Positions 14,010 through 22,294 of a stretch of 22,388 nucleotides of DNA are shown in pieces. How positions within the stretch are numbered: position 1 is the first letter of the stretch; the number at the start of each line of letters is the position of its first letter. The translations under genes and the position numbers were made by a program. Source of the stretch: an uncultured bacterium. Its GTDB lineage: Bacteria > Verrucomicrobiota > Lentisphaeria > Oligosphaerales > Oligosphaeraceae. The notes below the pieces were generated by a model. The model had not been told where the DNA came from and did no database searches. It worked only from the letters and a program-made list of their open reading frames with translations. Where the stretch lies: assembly GCA_900548225.1 (NCBI GenBank), contig URJM01000032.1:1-22388 (forward strand). The letters are read 5' to 3'.

Positions 14010-15200
14010 ATGGAAAAGAGCATCTTCCTTGCATCCAAGCGCGATGCATCCCTCAGAAGAGGGCACCCATGGATTTTCTCGGGCGCAATCCACCGCGTCG
14101 TCGGCAATCCGCAGCCGGGTGAAACTGTCGCAGTGCGTTCCGCGGCGGGCGAGTTTCTTGCATGGGCGGCTTATTCGCCGGTTTCGCAGATACGCGCCAG
14201 GGTCTGGTCCTTCAAGGAGGAGGAGACCATAAACGGGGAGTTCTTTGGACGGCGCATCCAGGATGCCCTGGCTTACCGGCTTGCCAATGGCTTCCGCGAC
14301 ACCGAGGCCTTCCGGCTGGTCCACGGAGAGGCGGATGGACTGCCCGCGCTGGTCGTGGACAAGTATGGCCCATTCCTCTCCTGCGAATTTCTCGCGGCAG
14401 GCCCGGAGGCCTGGAAGCGGGCGATTGTGGAGAAGCTCTCCAGTCTGCCGGGCGTCCGCGGCATCTACGAGCGTTCCGATGCGGAGTCCCGCAGGCGAGA
14501 AGGCCTCGAGGAGTCCACGGGGGTGTTGTGGGGCGAGGAACCCCCGGGGGATTTCACGATTGTCGAAAACGGCGTCAGGTACAGGATGGACATGCCTGGC
14601 GGCCACAAGACAGGCTTCTACCTCGACCAGAGGGACAATCGCCTTGCGGTGGACTCCCTGGCCAGCGGGCGTTCCGTGCTGGACTGCTGCTGCTACAGCG
14701 GCGCCTTCGGCATCAGGGCGGCCCTTGCGGGCGCAAGAAGCGTCCGATTCCTGGACTATGCCTCCGGCGCAATCGAACTTGCCAAGGCCAACGCCGCCCT
14801 CAATGGACTGTCCGGGGACGGGCGGCTCTCCTTCGAGCAGGCTGACATGTTCCAGCAGCTGAGAAGATACCGCGACAGCCGTCAGACCTTCGACGTGGTG
14901 GTGCTAGACCCGCCAAAGTTTGCCTCGACCAAGGGGCAGCTGCTGAAGGCGGCCCATGGCTACAAGGATATCAACCTCCTGGCGTGCAAGCTCCTCAATC
15001 CGGGAGGCACGCTGCTGACATACTCCTGCAGCGCCGCAATGACACCGGAGTTCTTCAGGACGATTGTCGCGGAGGCGTTGACGGACGCACGGAGAGGCGC
15101 ACGCCTGGTGCGGAGCTTTTCCCAGGCACCCGACCACCCCCAGAGCCTGGCATTTCCGGAAGGACATTACCTGACAGGACTGCAGCTGCAGCTTGACTAG
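14010..15200 (+). CDS. rlmI: RlmI-family 23S rRNA (cytosine-C5)-methyltransferase
   Basis: 396 aa. The N-terminal PUA domain (about 1-80) starts MEKSIFLASKRDASLRRGHP, then WIFSGAI, the usual RlmI opening. A central EEHEC-like segment leads into a class I SAM methyltransferase domain. MPGGHKTGFYLDQRDNR (about 195-211) is the hallmark RlmI motif; VLDCCCYSGAFGIRAAL (about 222) is motif I; VVVLDPPKFA (about 296-305) is motif IV; TYSCS (337-341) holds the Cys340 of motif VI. The E. coli enzyme makes m5C1962 in 23S rRNA; the same site is inferred here. The gene begins 14 bp after rfaE1, and its AGGAG ribosome-binding site overlaps the rfaE1 stop. The 34-bp gap to rpoN shows no obvious terminator, so read-through is possible. 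Confidence 0.92.
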   Translation: MEKSIFLASKRDASLRRGHPWIFSGAIHRVVGNPQPGETVAVRSAAGEFLAWAAYSPVSQIRARVWSFKEEETINGEFFGRRIQDALAYRLANGFRDTEAFRLVHGEADGLPALVVDKYGPFLSCEFLAAGPEAWKRAIVEKLSSLPGVRGIYERSDAESRRREGLEESTGVLWGEEPPGDFTIVENGVRYRMDMPGGHKTGFYLDQRDNRLAVDSLASGRSVLDCCCYSGAFGIRAALAGARSVRFLDYASGAIELAKANAALNGLSGDGRLSFEQADMFQQLRRYRDSRQTFDVVVLDPPKFASTKGQLLKAAHGYKDINLLACKLLNPGGTLLTYSCSAAMTPEFFRTIVAEALTDARRGARLVRSFSQAPDHPQSLAFPEGHYLTGLQLQLD

Positions 15201-15233
15201 GAAGCAAACCCAAAAGACCACACAGTTTTCAAG

Positions 15234-16760
15234 GTGCCTGAAATCGCGTCACAATTGAGTACCGCCCTTAAGACCCAGACCAGGCAGGGTCTGGAGTTGA
15301 CGCACGAGCAGCGCCTCGGGCTGGAAGTGCTCCAGAAGAACGCGATGGAGCTCCAGAACGAAATCAGCACCCGCCTCCAGACCAACCCGATGCTGGTGGA
15401 GGTCCAGTCGCCCTGCGTCGTCTATGAGAATGAATTGCCTGTGCCAGCGGGCGACGGCGCTCAGGCGCGGGAGGAAAGGGAGATGGACGGCGATGGAGGC
15501 GAGTTCCGCGACCGGCTCATCCAGAATTCGGTGGAAGGAGCGCCAGACCCCGCCGAGGCGGTGAAGTCCGAAGGCGCCGACGGAGTGCAGGATGACAGGT
15601 ATGCCTGGGAGATGACAAGCGCACCCTGGGACGCGGATGCCGACGAACGGCGGCAGCATTTCTTCGATTCATATTCCCGTGACCCGGGATTCCTGGCGCT
15701 TCTGCTGCAGGAGTGCGTAGGCACAATACAGGGGGATGAAAAGTTCCGCGAATTGTGCCGCAAGCTATGCCTTGCAGTGGACGAGGCGGGGTATCTCCAG
15801 GGGACCGACGAGGAGCTCTGCGAACAGACTGGCGCCACGCCGGAGGAACTCCACAGGGGAATCCGCGCAATCCAGTCCCTCGAGCCTCCTGGCATAGGCG
15901 CACGGTCGCTCAAGGAGTGCCTGCTGCTTCAGCTTGCACGCGAAAACCAGGAGGATTCCATCGACTGGCAGATTGTCTCCAACCACCTTGACGATCTCTC
16001 CAAGAACCGTCTCCCTGCGATTGCAAGGGAGCTGGGGTGTTCCCTGGAGGATGTGCAGGATGCCGCCCGGAGAATCCGGTTGCTCAATCCAAGCCCGGGC
16101 AACGAGCTGCACTGCGAGACCGTCCCCACAATCCTCCCGGATGTCTATGTGGAACGCGACAAGCTTGGGCAGTGGTCGATTCGGATGAACCGCGACGCCT
16201 TTTCGATTCTTGCGCTTGACGAGGGATATCTCAAGATGCTAGCCCAGGAAGATCTTGACAGGCAGACCCGCGACTACCTCAAGAAGAATCTCGGGGAGGC
16301 GACGACCTTCATCCATGCAATTGACGAACGCCAGAGGACAATCGAGCGCATCGCGGTGGTCTTGCTTGCGCTCCAGGGAAAGTTCTTCGAGACAGGCCGC
16401 CCGGAGGATCTGCGGCCTCTGAATCTCGACCGCGTGGCAGACCGCCTCGGCCTCGCCGGCAGCACGATTTCACGCGCAATCGCCGGAAAGTTCATGTGGA
16501 CTCACTGGGGAATACGCAGTTTCAAGAGCTTCTTCTCCTCTGGTTACCGCTCCCAGTCAGGCGAGGAGGTCTCAAGCCTGAAGGTGCGCATGCGAATCAA
16601 GGAGATCATTGGCGGCGAAGATTCGAAGCATCCCGTCTCCGACCAGGAGATTTCCGACAGGCTCAAGAAGGAGGGGTTCACTGTCAAGCGCAGGACAGTC
16701 GCCAAGTACCGTGAGCTTGACGGGATTCCCACATCCTCCCAGCGGAGAGTCCACGGATGA
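15234..16760 (+). CDS. rpoN: RNA polymerase sigma-54 factor
   Basis: 508 aa. Region I (about 15-50, TRQGLELTHEQRLGLEVLQ onwards) is the Gln/Leu-rich activator-interacting segment. A long acidic region II (about 65-140) follows, rich in Glu, Asp and Gly. The core-binding region includes IQSLEPPGIGARSLKECLLLQ and the LLNPSPG motif. The helix-turn-helix is near 400-425 (VADRLGLAGSTISRAIAGKF), followed by the WTHWGIRSFKSFFSSG segment. The RpoN box, KRRTVAKYRE (485-494), recognises the -24 element and differs from the canonical ARRTVAKYRE only at the first residue. Sigma-54 needs AAA+ enhancer-binding activators, and none is in the window. The start is a GTG at 15234 with no Shine-Dalgarno; a TTG seven codons later is an alternative. 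Its stop overlaps the next start (ATGA). Confidence 0.96.
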   Translation: MPEIASQLSTALKTQTRQGLELTHEQRLGLEVLQKNAMELQNEISTRLQTNPMLVEVQSPCVVYENELPVPAGDGAQAREEREMDGDGGEFRDRLIQNSVEGAPDPAEAVKSEGADGVQDDRYAWEMTSAPWDADADERRQHFFDSYSRDPGFLALLLQECVGTIQGDEKFRELCRKLCLAVDEAGYLQGTDEELCEQTGATPEELHRGIRAIQSLEPPGIGARSLKECLLLQLARENQEDSIDWQIVSNHLDDLSKNRLPAIARELGCSLEDVQDAARRIRLLNPSPGNELHCETVPTILPDVYVERDKLGQWSIRMNRDAFSILALDEGYLKMLAQEDLDRQTRDYLKKNLGEATTFIHAIDERQRTIERIAVVLLALQGKFFETGRPEDLRPLNLDRVADRLGLAGSTISRAIAGKFMWTHWGIRSFKSFFSSGYRSQSGEEVSSLKVRMRIKEIIGGEDSKHPVSDQEISDRLKKEGFTVKRRTVAKYRELDGIPTSSQRRVHG

Positions 16761-17860
16761 GCTACATGGCTGGCATCGACCGCATTGGGTCGGCGGGCCT
16801 CGCCGGACGCAAATGCGCGTTTTTGACAAATTCCGCGGCACTGTCCAGGGATGGACGCCGCGCGGTCGAGGCCGCGATGGATGCGGGCGTGAGGCTCGTC
16901 AGGCTTCTCTCTCCCGAACACGGGCTTGACCTCCAGGCGGCGGAGGGCGTGCACGTCTCCTCCGGCAAGGATTCCGCCACGGGACTGCCAGTCTCCAGCC
17001 TCTACGATGGCAACCGCGAAGTCTCCCCTGGGGTTTTCGAGGGCGTTGATACTGTGCTTGTGGACCTTCCTGACGTGGGCGTCAGGTATTTCACATACGC
17101 GGACGCCCTTTTCAGAATGATGGACGCCTGCGCGTCCGCAGGGCGCGACCTGGTTCTTCTTGACCGTGCAAATCCTCTTGGACGCACCCTGGAGGGACCC
17201 CTTCTGGAGATGCGCCACGCCTCGGATGTAGGCAGGTTCCCAGTCCCTGTGCGCCACGGCATGACCCTCGGCGAATACGCGATTCTGGCAATGGAGAGGT
17301 TCGGAGTCGCACCCGGACTCCGCTTCACAGTCGTCCCGCCGCTATTCTCCATGTCCTCAGCCGACTCATGCTTCCTGGACTTTGGATGCGCCTGGACAGC
17401 ACCATCGCCAAATCTCAACTCCTTCGAGGCGCTCTGCTGCTATCCGGGAACCTGCCTCTTCGAGGGAACAAATCTTTCAGAGGGCAGGGGGACGGATACC
17501 CCGTTCCAGTTGGTTGGCGCCCCTTTCGTGGAGTCGGACGCCATTCTGGCCGCCCTCGAAGGCCGATGCTTCCCGGGGCTTGAACTGGCGCCCGCAACAT
17601 TCACGCCAAAGTCTGGCAAGCACGCGGGCGATACGTGCCACGGCGTCAAGTTCTCCGTGATGGATGCGCGCAAGTGCCGGGCATTCGAGGCCGCGCTGAG
17701 GGTCCTTGACGCGGCACGCAGGCTCTTCTCCGAGTTTTCATTCAAGGCGGAACACTTCGACCATCTCCTCGGAAGCCAGGGGTTCCGGCTGGGGACCGAA
17801 TCACTGGAATCACTCCTCTCGCGCGCTGAATCCGAGTGCGCCACGTTTAAGCAAAAATGA
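16757..17860 (+). CDS. DUF1343 / NamZ-family (GH171) protein without signal peptide
   Basis: 367 aa, recognised from the DUF1343 motif series: LLSPEHGLD (51-59), TGLPVSSLYDGNRE, VLVDLPDVGVRYFTYADALF (normally DxQDVGxRFYTY; the Gln is Pro here), LLDRANPLGRTLEGP, VPVRHGMTLGEYAI, APSPNLNSFEALCCYPGTCL, FEGTNLSEGRGTDTPFQLVG and GAPFV. The characterised member of this family, NamZ (YbbC) of Bacillus subtilis, is an exo-beta-N-acetylmuramidase releasing MurNAc from peptidoglycan fragments. Secreted homologues start with a signal peptide, whereas this one begins directly with the domain (MSYMAGIDRIGSAGLAGRKC). A cytoplasmic muropeptide-recycling role is therefore inferred. It overlaps rpoN and tsaB by ATGA at both ends, so translational coupling is likely. 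Confidence 0.88.
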   Translation: MSYMAGIDRIGSAGLAGRKCAFLTNSAALSRDGRRAVEAAMDAGVRLVRLLSPEHGLDLQAAEGVHVSSGKDSATGLPVSSLYDGNREVSPGVFEGVDTVLVDLPDVGVRYFTYADALFRMMDACASAGRDLVLLDRANPLGRTLEGPLLEMRHASDVGRFPVPVRHGMTLGEYAILAMERFGVAPGLRFTVVPPLFSMSSADSCFLDFGCAWTAPSPNLNSFEALCCYPGTCLFEGTNLSEGRGTDTPFQLVGAPFVESDAILAALEGRCFPGLELAPATFTPKSGKHAGDTCHGVKFSVMDARKCRAFEAALRVLDAARRLFSEFSFKAEHFDHLLGSQGFRLGTESLESLLSRAESECATFKQK

Positions 17861-18564
17861 AAAACAAGATTGTCTCATTGGATACATCCTTCGGTTTCTC
17901 CATCGCGATTGCGGATGATGACGGAGGAATTCTGGTGGAGCGCGCGCTTTCGGCCGTGGGGCGGGAGAGCGATCGCCTCCTTGTCCCCTGGATTGTCGAG
18001 AGCCTTGCAGAAGCCGGCGCAACGCTGAAGGACGTGGGCAGGTGGACGCTTGGCACGGGGCCCGGTTCATTCGCAGGGCTTCGGTGCGGAATCGCAGTCG
18101 CAAAGGGCGCCGCCCAGGCAAATGGCGCAATCCTGCGGGGAGTCCCCTCGGCATACGCGCTGGCAACCGCCGCGCCAGGTTCCGCCAAGACAGTCGGAGT
18201 CATACACGATGGACGCTGCGGGGAATTCCTCTTCACACGATTCCTCAGAGACGAGGCGGGAACACTCGTGATGGAGGGAACCACGGAGGCAATCCCCCCC
18301 GCAGCCCTAAACGAGGAGACACGACGCTGCGATTCGTATGTCACCCTCCAGAAGCAACTGCTTGAACAGGCGCCAAAGGATGTCGCCGAAAGGGCGACCG
18401 TCGTCGACAGCGTTCCAGCCACTGCGCTTATGGCCGCGCCAGAGGCTCTCTATCCTTGGCCGACGGACTGGAATGCCTGTGAAAAGTCCACCGAACCACT
18501 GTATGTCAGGCAGGCAGTCTTCGTCAAGCCGGCCACCCTAAGAAGCCTTTCCACAAAGGATTAG
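17857..18564 (+). CDS. tsaB: tRNA threonylcarbamoyladenosine biosynthesis protein TsaB
   Basis: 235 aa, normal for the family. The ASKHA-fold N-terminus reads MKNKIVSLDTSFGFSIAIAD, and the TsaB signature LGTGPGSFAGLRCGIAVAKG spans about residues 65-84 (usual form GPGSFTGLRIGxAxAKG, with Thr to Ala here). VIHDGRCGEFLFTRF matches the DAR..EVY segment of TsaB loosely. TsaB scaffolds TsaD and TsaE, which attach the threonylcarbamoyl group to A37 of ANN-decoding tRNAs. The C-terminal third (about 150-220) is less conserved, as is usual; the EPLYVRQAVFVKP near the end resembles the common PxYLRxPD C-terminal motif. It begins inside the stop codon of the DUF1343 gene (ATGA overlap) and is the last gene before a 336-bp intergenic region. 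Confidence 0.93.
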   Translation: MKNKIVSLDTSFGFSIAIADDDGGILVERALSAVGRESDRLLVPWIVESLAEAGATLKDVGRWTLGTGPGSFAGLRCGIAVAKGAAQANGAILRGVPSAYALATAAPGSAKTVGVIHDGRCGEFLFTRFLRDEAGTLVMEGTTEAIPPAALNEETRRCDSYVTLQKQLLEQAPKDVAERATVVDSVPATALMAAPEALYPWPTDWNACEKSTEPLYVRQAVFVKPATLRSLSTKD

Positions 18565-18614
18565 GGCAGGCAGGGATGCTTGTGTCATCGCCAAGTTGGA
18601 AAAGCAGGTTGTTA

Positions 18615-18649
18615 TAACTAATTAACATTCTAGACTGCAATTAGTTATC
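18615..18649. promoter_or_regulatory. Perfect 10-bp inverted repeat in the tsaB-GH16 intergenic region
   Basis: ATAACTAATT (18615-18624) and AATTAGTTAT (18640-18649) are perfect inverted repeats separated by 15 bp, about 50 bp past the tsaB stop. The left arm also overlaps the palindrome GTTATAAC (18612-18619). There is no T tract, so it is a weak terminator candidate; an operator is equally plausible. The rest of 18565-18900 contains a purine-rich GGAGGGAGG at 18680-18688, a second smaller inverted repeat TAACAT/ATGTTA (18742-18766), and the elements near the GH16 start. No RNA gene was recognised in this region. Confidence 0.45.
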
Positions 18650-18827
18650 CCAATTCCACACACACCCTTTCCCAAGTGAGGAGGGAGGACCTGCCACCGT
18701 GAAGCCGCGGCATTGCAAGCGAAGAGTCTGACAGTGATTTATAACATACTGCAAACAAGCATGTTAGTGAATTATTTGCTCCCTGCCTCCGCCAATCGCT
18801 CCCGACTTTGTTTCCTGCGGAGGTTGC

Positions 18828-18890
18828 GCCTGCGTCAGCAGGCTATATTAAAACTGTTTTTCACCCGTTGTTTTTTCACCCATACCGGAG
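18828..18890 (+). promoter_or_regulatory. Candidate promoter, stem-loop and ribosome-binding site of the GH16 gene
   Basis: A perfect GCCTGC/GCAGGC stem with a GTCA loop (18828-18843) directly abuts TATATT (18844-18849), a 5-of-6 -10 box. TTGCGC (18824-18829) is a possible -35, but its 14-bp spacer is too short for a normal promoter. Downstream is a T/C-rich leader with the thrice-used TTTTTTCAC or TTTTTCAC string, then CGGAG (18886-18890), ten bases before the ATG at 18901. The leader would be about 45 nt. Confidence 0.35.
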
Positions 18891-18900
18891 TTTTTTCACG

Positions 18901-21900
18901 ATGAAGCGCATTTTAGTTTTGTTGACCGCGTTGATTTCGGCTGCCTGCCTAGGCGTCGAGATTAACGTCAACGGCAATTTCAAGAATCTCGACAGTAACG
19001 GCATGCCCTATTGGTGGATGCGTAACCAGTGGAGTGGCTACAACAATCCTCCCTGTGACATTGAAGTCATCCAGGGCGGCGGCCTTGACGGCAATTCGTT
19101 TCACGTGTCCAATGTCAAGAGTGCCAGTGGTTCTGGCATCAACACCAAGTTCTATCCCGGCACCTGCGGCGACGTCCTGCGGATCTCCTTCAGGGCTCGA
19201 GGAACAGGCAATGCGGACATCCACCTTTACTTCAGGACCGTCACGGACGAATGGAACTTCCAATCCCCCCAGATCGAGAAGTTCAAGCTGACGGGCGAAT
19301 GGCGCAACTACATGTTCAACCTGAAGGTGCTGAACGGAGCCGCCGGCGAGACGGGCTCCTTTGACATTGCCCTCCATGTCGAGAAAGACGGCGAGCTCGA
19401 GATGTCCGATTTCAAGGTCAATCAGATTCCTGGCGAGTATCTCGGCAGCGAACCCTTCCCGCAGCAGTGGACGCTCTTCGGACCATTCGACCGCGACTAC
19501 ACGCCCACCGCGGACGAGCTGACGAGCATGCCCGAAACCCTCAACGGCGTCGAGGGCAGGACATTCCGCCTTGACAACAATACGCTGGACTTTGCGAAGC
19601 TCTTCGGGCCTGGCGAACGCAAGTGCGGCTGGGCATTCGCCGTCCTGGACTCCCCGATTGACTGCGCCTACTCGATTGGCGCGGGCGCCGACTGGTGGAT
19701 GCAGGTCTTTGTCAACGGCGGGATTGTCATTGACACAATGGATTCCGGCAATGGCGACGGCAACTACTCCATTTGGAACCACATTGGCGAGACCCGCCTT
19801 GTCAAGGGCACCAACATCATTGCCGCGAAGATCGTCACCGGCAGCGCCAGCTCCATCCTGAAGATTGGCGGGCCCCTCGACCTGGCTGCGAAGGATATCA
19901 AGCTGAAGCTCTCCAAAATGGAATGGATTGAGTCCTTCGACGGAGAAAACATCTCCTGCACCGGCAATCCTGAAATCATCGTGGACATTCCGACGCCCGG
20001 CCTTCTGACCCCCACCGGCCAGGCGGTCTTCCGCACCACGGGCACGGTCGCCATCGACCAGCCGGTCGGCGCATTCGCATTCCCGTCAGACCCCAATACC
20101 TACCGCGCCATCGGAGTCCGCGTCCAGAAGATCGCGAACGACTCGACTGGCGAGCTGTCGATGACGCTGGACGGCATTGGAAGCAATATCAAGCTCCTGC
20201 TGCGCAGAGAGGCCGGAAGCGACCAGATTTCCATGACGGCCAGCATGGACGGCGATGCCCTCGATAGCACCCTGCTTGATGTGTCGTCACTTCCCTACGA
20301 CATCCTCTTCGGCATCAATAAATCCGGAAAGTTCGCTGCCATTGCGACAAGCCTCTCCGCCGGCACCCAGACCTACTTCTCCGGCGACACCACCTTTGCC
20401 ATGAGCAACGAGATTGTCACCCCGAGACTCGAGTGGGAGAGCATCGGCGGCAGCGAGAGCACCCTTGTGATTGACAACTACCTGGTTGGCCTCGCGCTGC
20501 CCCAGGGCGCGGCGATCCAGATTCCCTACATCGTGGAGCCCGACAGGAACTTCGACCCCGTGGCTGCCGGATGGCCTCTGATCTTCGAGGACAACTTCGA
20601 CGGCGACACCCTTGACCAGACCAAGTGGATGTACAGCACCTGGGGATGCCACATTCCCTTTGTCACCGTCCACGACGGCACTCTTGACATCAAGTGCGAC
20701 TGGGACGAAGACCACACCAAGCTCGTCACCGGCTATATCAAGACACGCGAGTTCTACAAGTACGGATATTTCGAAGCCCGCTGCAAGTTCCGCAAGAGCT
20801 CCGGCTGGTGGTCTGCCTTCTGGCTCTATGGCGACCAGAATGCCAACCCATTCTACGACGGCTTTGAGATTGACATCTTCGAAGACTACTACCTGGGATA
20901 CCGCGGCCCTGAAAGGCCGGCCACCCACAAGATGGACTTCAACCTCCACGTCTACTCGGGCGAAACCCTCAAGAGCTGGAACTTCAACTCCGAGCCAGGA
21001 AACTACCTCGACGGCTTCCACACAGTCGCAGTCAAGTGGACACCCTTCGAAATCACATACTACCTGGACGGCAAGATTGCCAAGTCCTCCGCAAACCACA
21101 GCCCGTACGACACGGCCACCTTCGACGCCTTCTACCACTCCGCAGGATTCTCACCCCTCAGGGCAATCCTCAGCGGCCAGCCCAGGTCCAATACCGGCGG
21201 CGACCCCAAGTACGGCACCTTCCCGGAGAGCTTCTACACCGACTATGTCCGAATCTACGCCATGCCCGAGCCTGAAAACGGCCTGAAGATCGCCTGGGCG
21301 GAAAAGCCGGAGAATTCATCGGCAAACTACGGCGACACCCTCCACTTCTCCGCGGATGTGCAGGAGGGCGACAGCGACATCCTCGCAGTCTACCTCTTCG
21401 ACAGCGGATATCTCATCGACTACAAGACCGAGCCGCCATACAACTTCGACGTGATCCTCACCAAGGAGTTCTATGACTCCACATTCTACGTCCGTCCTGG
21501 ACGCCAGAATATCATCCCCGACTTCTCACAGAACATCCACGCGTACGCCATCTATGTCCAGGACAAGGCCGGCAACGTCGTCCACACGGAGCCCTACCTG
21601 CTTGCACGCATCGTCAACGACTCCTGCAAGAAGAGCACGCCATACCAGGGCACGCCCCAGGAGATTCCGGGGACTGTGGCACTCGCGGACTATGACGAAG
21701 GCGGGCAGGGCGTCGCCTACTACGACACCACGCCTGGAAACAACAGTGCCTCCAAGCACGAGCGCGAAAGCGACGTGGACGTCTCCACGGACGGCACAAT
21801 CGGACACATTGCGGCAGGCGAGTGGATCAACTACACCGTCAATGTCAGGGAAGCCGGCAGATACAAGGTCACACTCCCATACGGCACGGCGACGGCGCAA

Positions 21901-22101
21901 CACCGCCCCGTCAAGCTCTTCCTCGACTTCCAGCCCAATGAGATTGCATCGTTCGACATCTTCGGATTCGGACAGCAGCACTACGCGCTCGACAAATCCT
22001 CCAACGCAATAGTCGAACTGCCTGCCGGACGCCATGTCCTTACGCTGAACTTCCTTGTCGGCTTGAACGTCAAGGAACTCATCTTCGAGAAAATCGACTA
22101 G
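18901..22101 (+). CDS. Secreted multidomain glycoside hydrolase family 16 enzyme with C-terminal CBM6-like module
   Basis: 1066 aa from ATG 18901, chosen because it begins a signal peptide (MKRILVLLTALISAACLGVE); an ATG 31 codons upstream gives a non-signal extension. ISAAC could be a loose lipobox, so surface lipidation is possible. Domains: a CBM4/9-like jelly roll (about 22-178, NVNGNFKNLDSNGMPYWW); a beta-rich segment starting QQWTLFGPFDRDY (about 188-330); a further beta-sandwich-like region (about 335-550) I cannot name; GH16 (about 557-787, IFEDNFDGDTLDQTKW to YTDYVRIYAMP), with the catalytic ExDxxE as Glu656 (nucleophile), Asp658 and Glu661 (acid/base); an Ig-like segment (about 790-905); and a CBM6-like module (about 913-1066, LADYDEGGQGVAYYDTTPGN, GEWINYTVNV). 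GH16 enzymes cleave beta-1,3/1,4-glucans or galactans such as laminarin, agar and carrageenan; the substrate cannot be told from sequence alone. Confidence 0.9.
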   Translation: MKRILVLLTALISAACLGVEINVNGNFKNLDSNGMPYWWMRNQWSGYNNPPCDIEVIQGGGLDGNSFHVSNVKSASGSGINTKFYPGTCGDVLRISFRARGTGNADIHLYFRTVTDEWNFQSPQIEKFKLTGEWRNYMFNLKVLNGAAGETGSFDIALHVEKDGELEMSDFKVNQIPGEYLGSEPFPQQWTLFGPFDRDYTPTADELTSMPETLNGVEGRTFRLDNNTLDFAKLFGPGERKCGWAFAVLDSPIDCAYSIGAGADWWMQVFVNGGIVIDTMDSGNGDGNYSIWNHIGETRLVKGTNIIAAKIVTGSASSILKIGGPLDLAAKDIKLKLSKMEWIESFDGENISCTGNPEIIVDIPTPGLLTPTGQAVFRTTGTVAIDQPVGAFAFPSDPNTYRAIGVRVQKIANDSTGELSMTLDGIGSNIKLLLRREAGSDQISMTASMDGDALDSTLLDVSSLPYDILFGINKSGKFAAIATSLSAGTQTYFSGDTTFAMSNEIVTPRLEWESIGGSESTLVIDNYLVGLALPQGAAIQIPYIVEPDRNFDPVAAGWPLIFEDNFDGDTLDQTKWMYSTWGCHIPFVTVHDGTLDIKCDWDEDHTKLVTGYIKTREFYKYGYFEARCKFRKSSGWWSAFWLYGDQNANPFYDGFEIDIFEDYYLGYRGPERPATHKMDFNLHVYSGETLKSWNFNSEPGNYLDGFHTVAVKWTPFEITYYLDGKIAKSSANHSPYDTATFDAFYHSAGFSPLRAILSGQPRSNTGGDPKYGTFPESFYTDYVRIYAMPEPENGLKIAWAEKPENSSANYGDTLHFSADVQEGDSDILAVYLFDSGYLIDYKTEPPYNFDVILTKEFYDSTFYVRPGRQNIIPDFSQNIHAYAIYVQDKAGNVVHTEPYLLARIVNDSCKKSTPYQGTPQEIPGTVALADYDEGGQGVAYYDTTPGNNSASKHERESDVDVSTDGTIGHIAAGEWINYTVNVREAGRYKVTLPYGTATAQHRPVKLFLDFQPNEIASFDIFGFGQQHYALDKSSNAIVELPAGRHVLTLNFLVGLNVKELIFEKID

Positions 22102-22102
22102 C

Positions 22103-22116
22103 CCAGGCAAGCCTGG
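22103..22116 (+). terminator. Weak stem-loop after the GH16 gene
   Basis: CCAGGC/GCCTGG with a 2-nt gap (effectively a 5-bp stem and a CAAG loop) begins one base after the GH16 stop codon. It lacks an adjacent T tract. A separate T7 run lies at 22167-22173, just after the 10-bp palindrome TTATATATAA (22149-22158). Efficient termination is doubtful. Confidence 0.25.
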
Positions 22117-22184
22117 ATTCGGGGCGAGGCCCTGGCCAGTTGGGTGACTTATATATAACCAAAATGTTTTTTTAAAGGAACCAC

Positions 22185-22212
22185 TTGTTTTTCGATGTGT
22201 TTTTCCCATAAT
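22185..22212 (+). promoter_or_regulatory. Candidate promoter for the prepilin-like gene
   Basis: TTGTTT (22185-22190) and CATAAT (22207-22212) are separated by 16 bp; the -10 matches 5 of 6 and the -35 matches 3 of 6. If real, transcription begins near 22219, downstream of the in-frame ATG at 22211, which would favour the ATG at 22295 as the translation start. Confidence 0.3.
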
Positions 22213-22294
22213 GTCAACCGATGGGCAATCCCATTCTTCTCACAGCCTTTTCGGTTGTCATCTACCACCCAATAACCATAAGAAACCAATATCC

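Noticed and set aside
13527..14606. 359-codon minus-strand frame spanning rfaE1 and rlmI
   Set aside because: Overlaps two confidently assigned genes and shows no domain signature.
18565..18900. Sigma-54 (-24/-12) promoter for the GH16 gene, considered because rpoN is nearby
   Set aside because: No GG-N10-GC pair in the TGGCAC-N5-TTGC context was found in this gap or in the other intergenic regions read.
18808..18900. Earlier start for the GH16 protein
   Set aside because: The upstream 31 codons contain the likely promoter and leader, and would bury the signal peptide; CGGAG lies ten bases before ATG 18901.
18949..19782. Antisense open frame of 277 codons inside the GH16 gene (similarly 20287-21138 and 21526-22209)
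   Set aside because: Same codon-bias shadow effect; compositions are implausible and the plus-strand protein is well supported.
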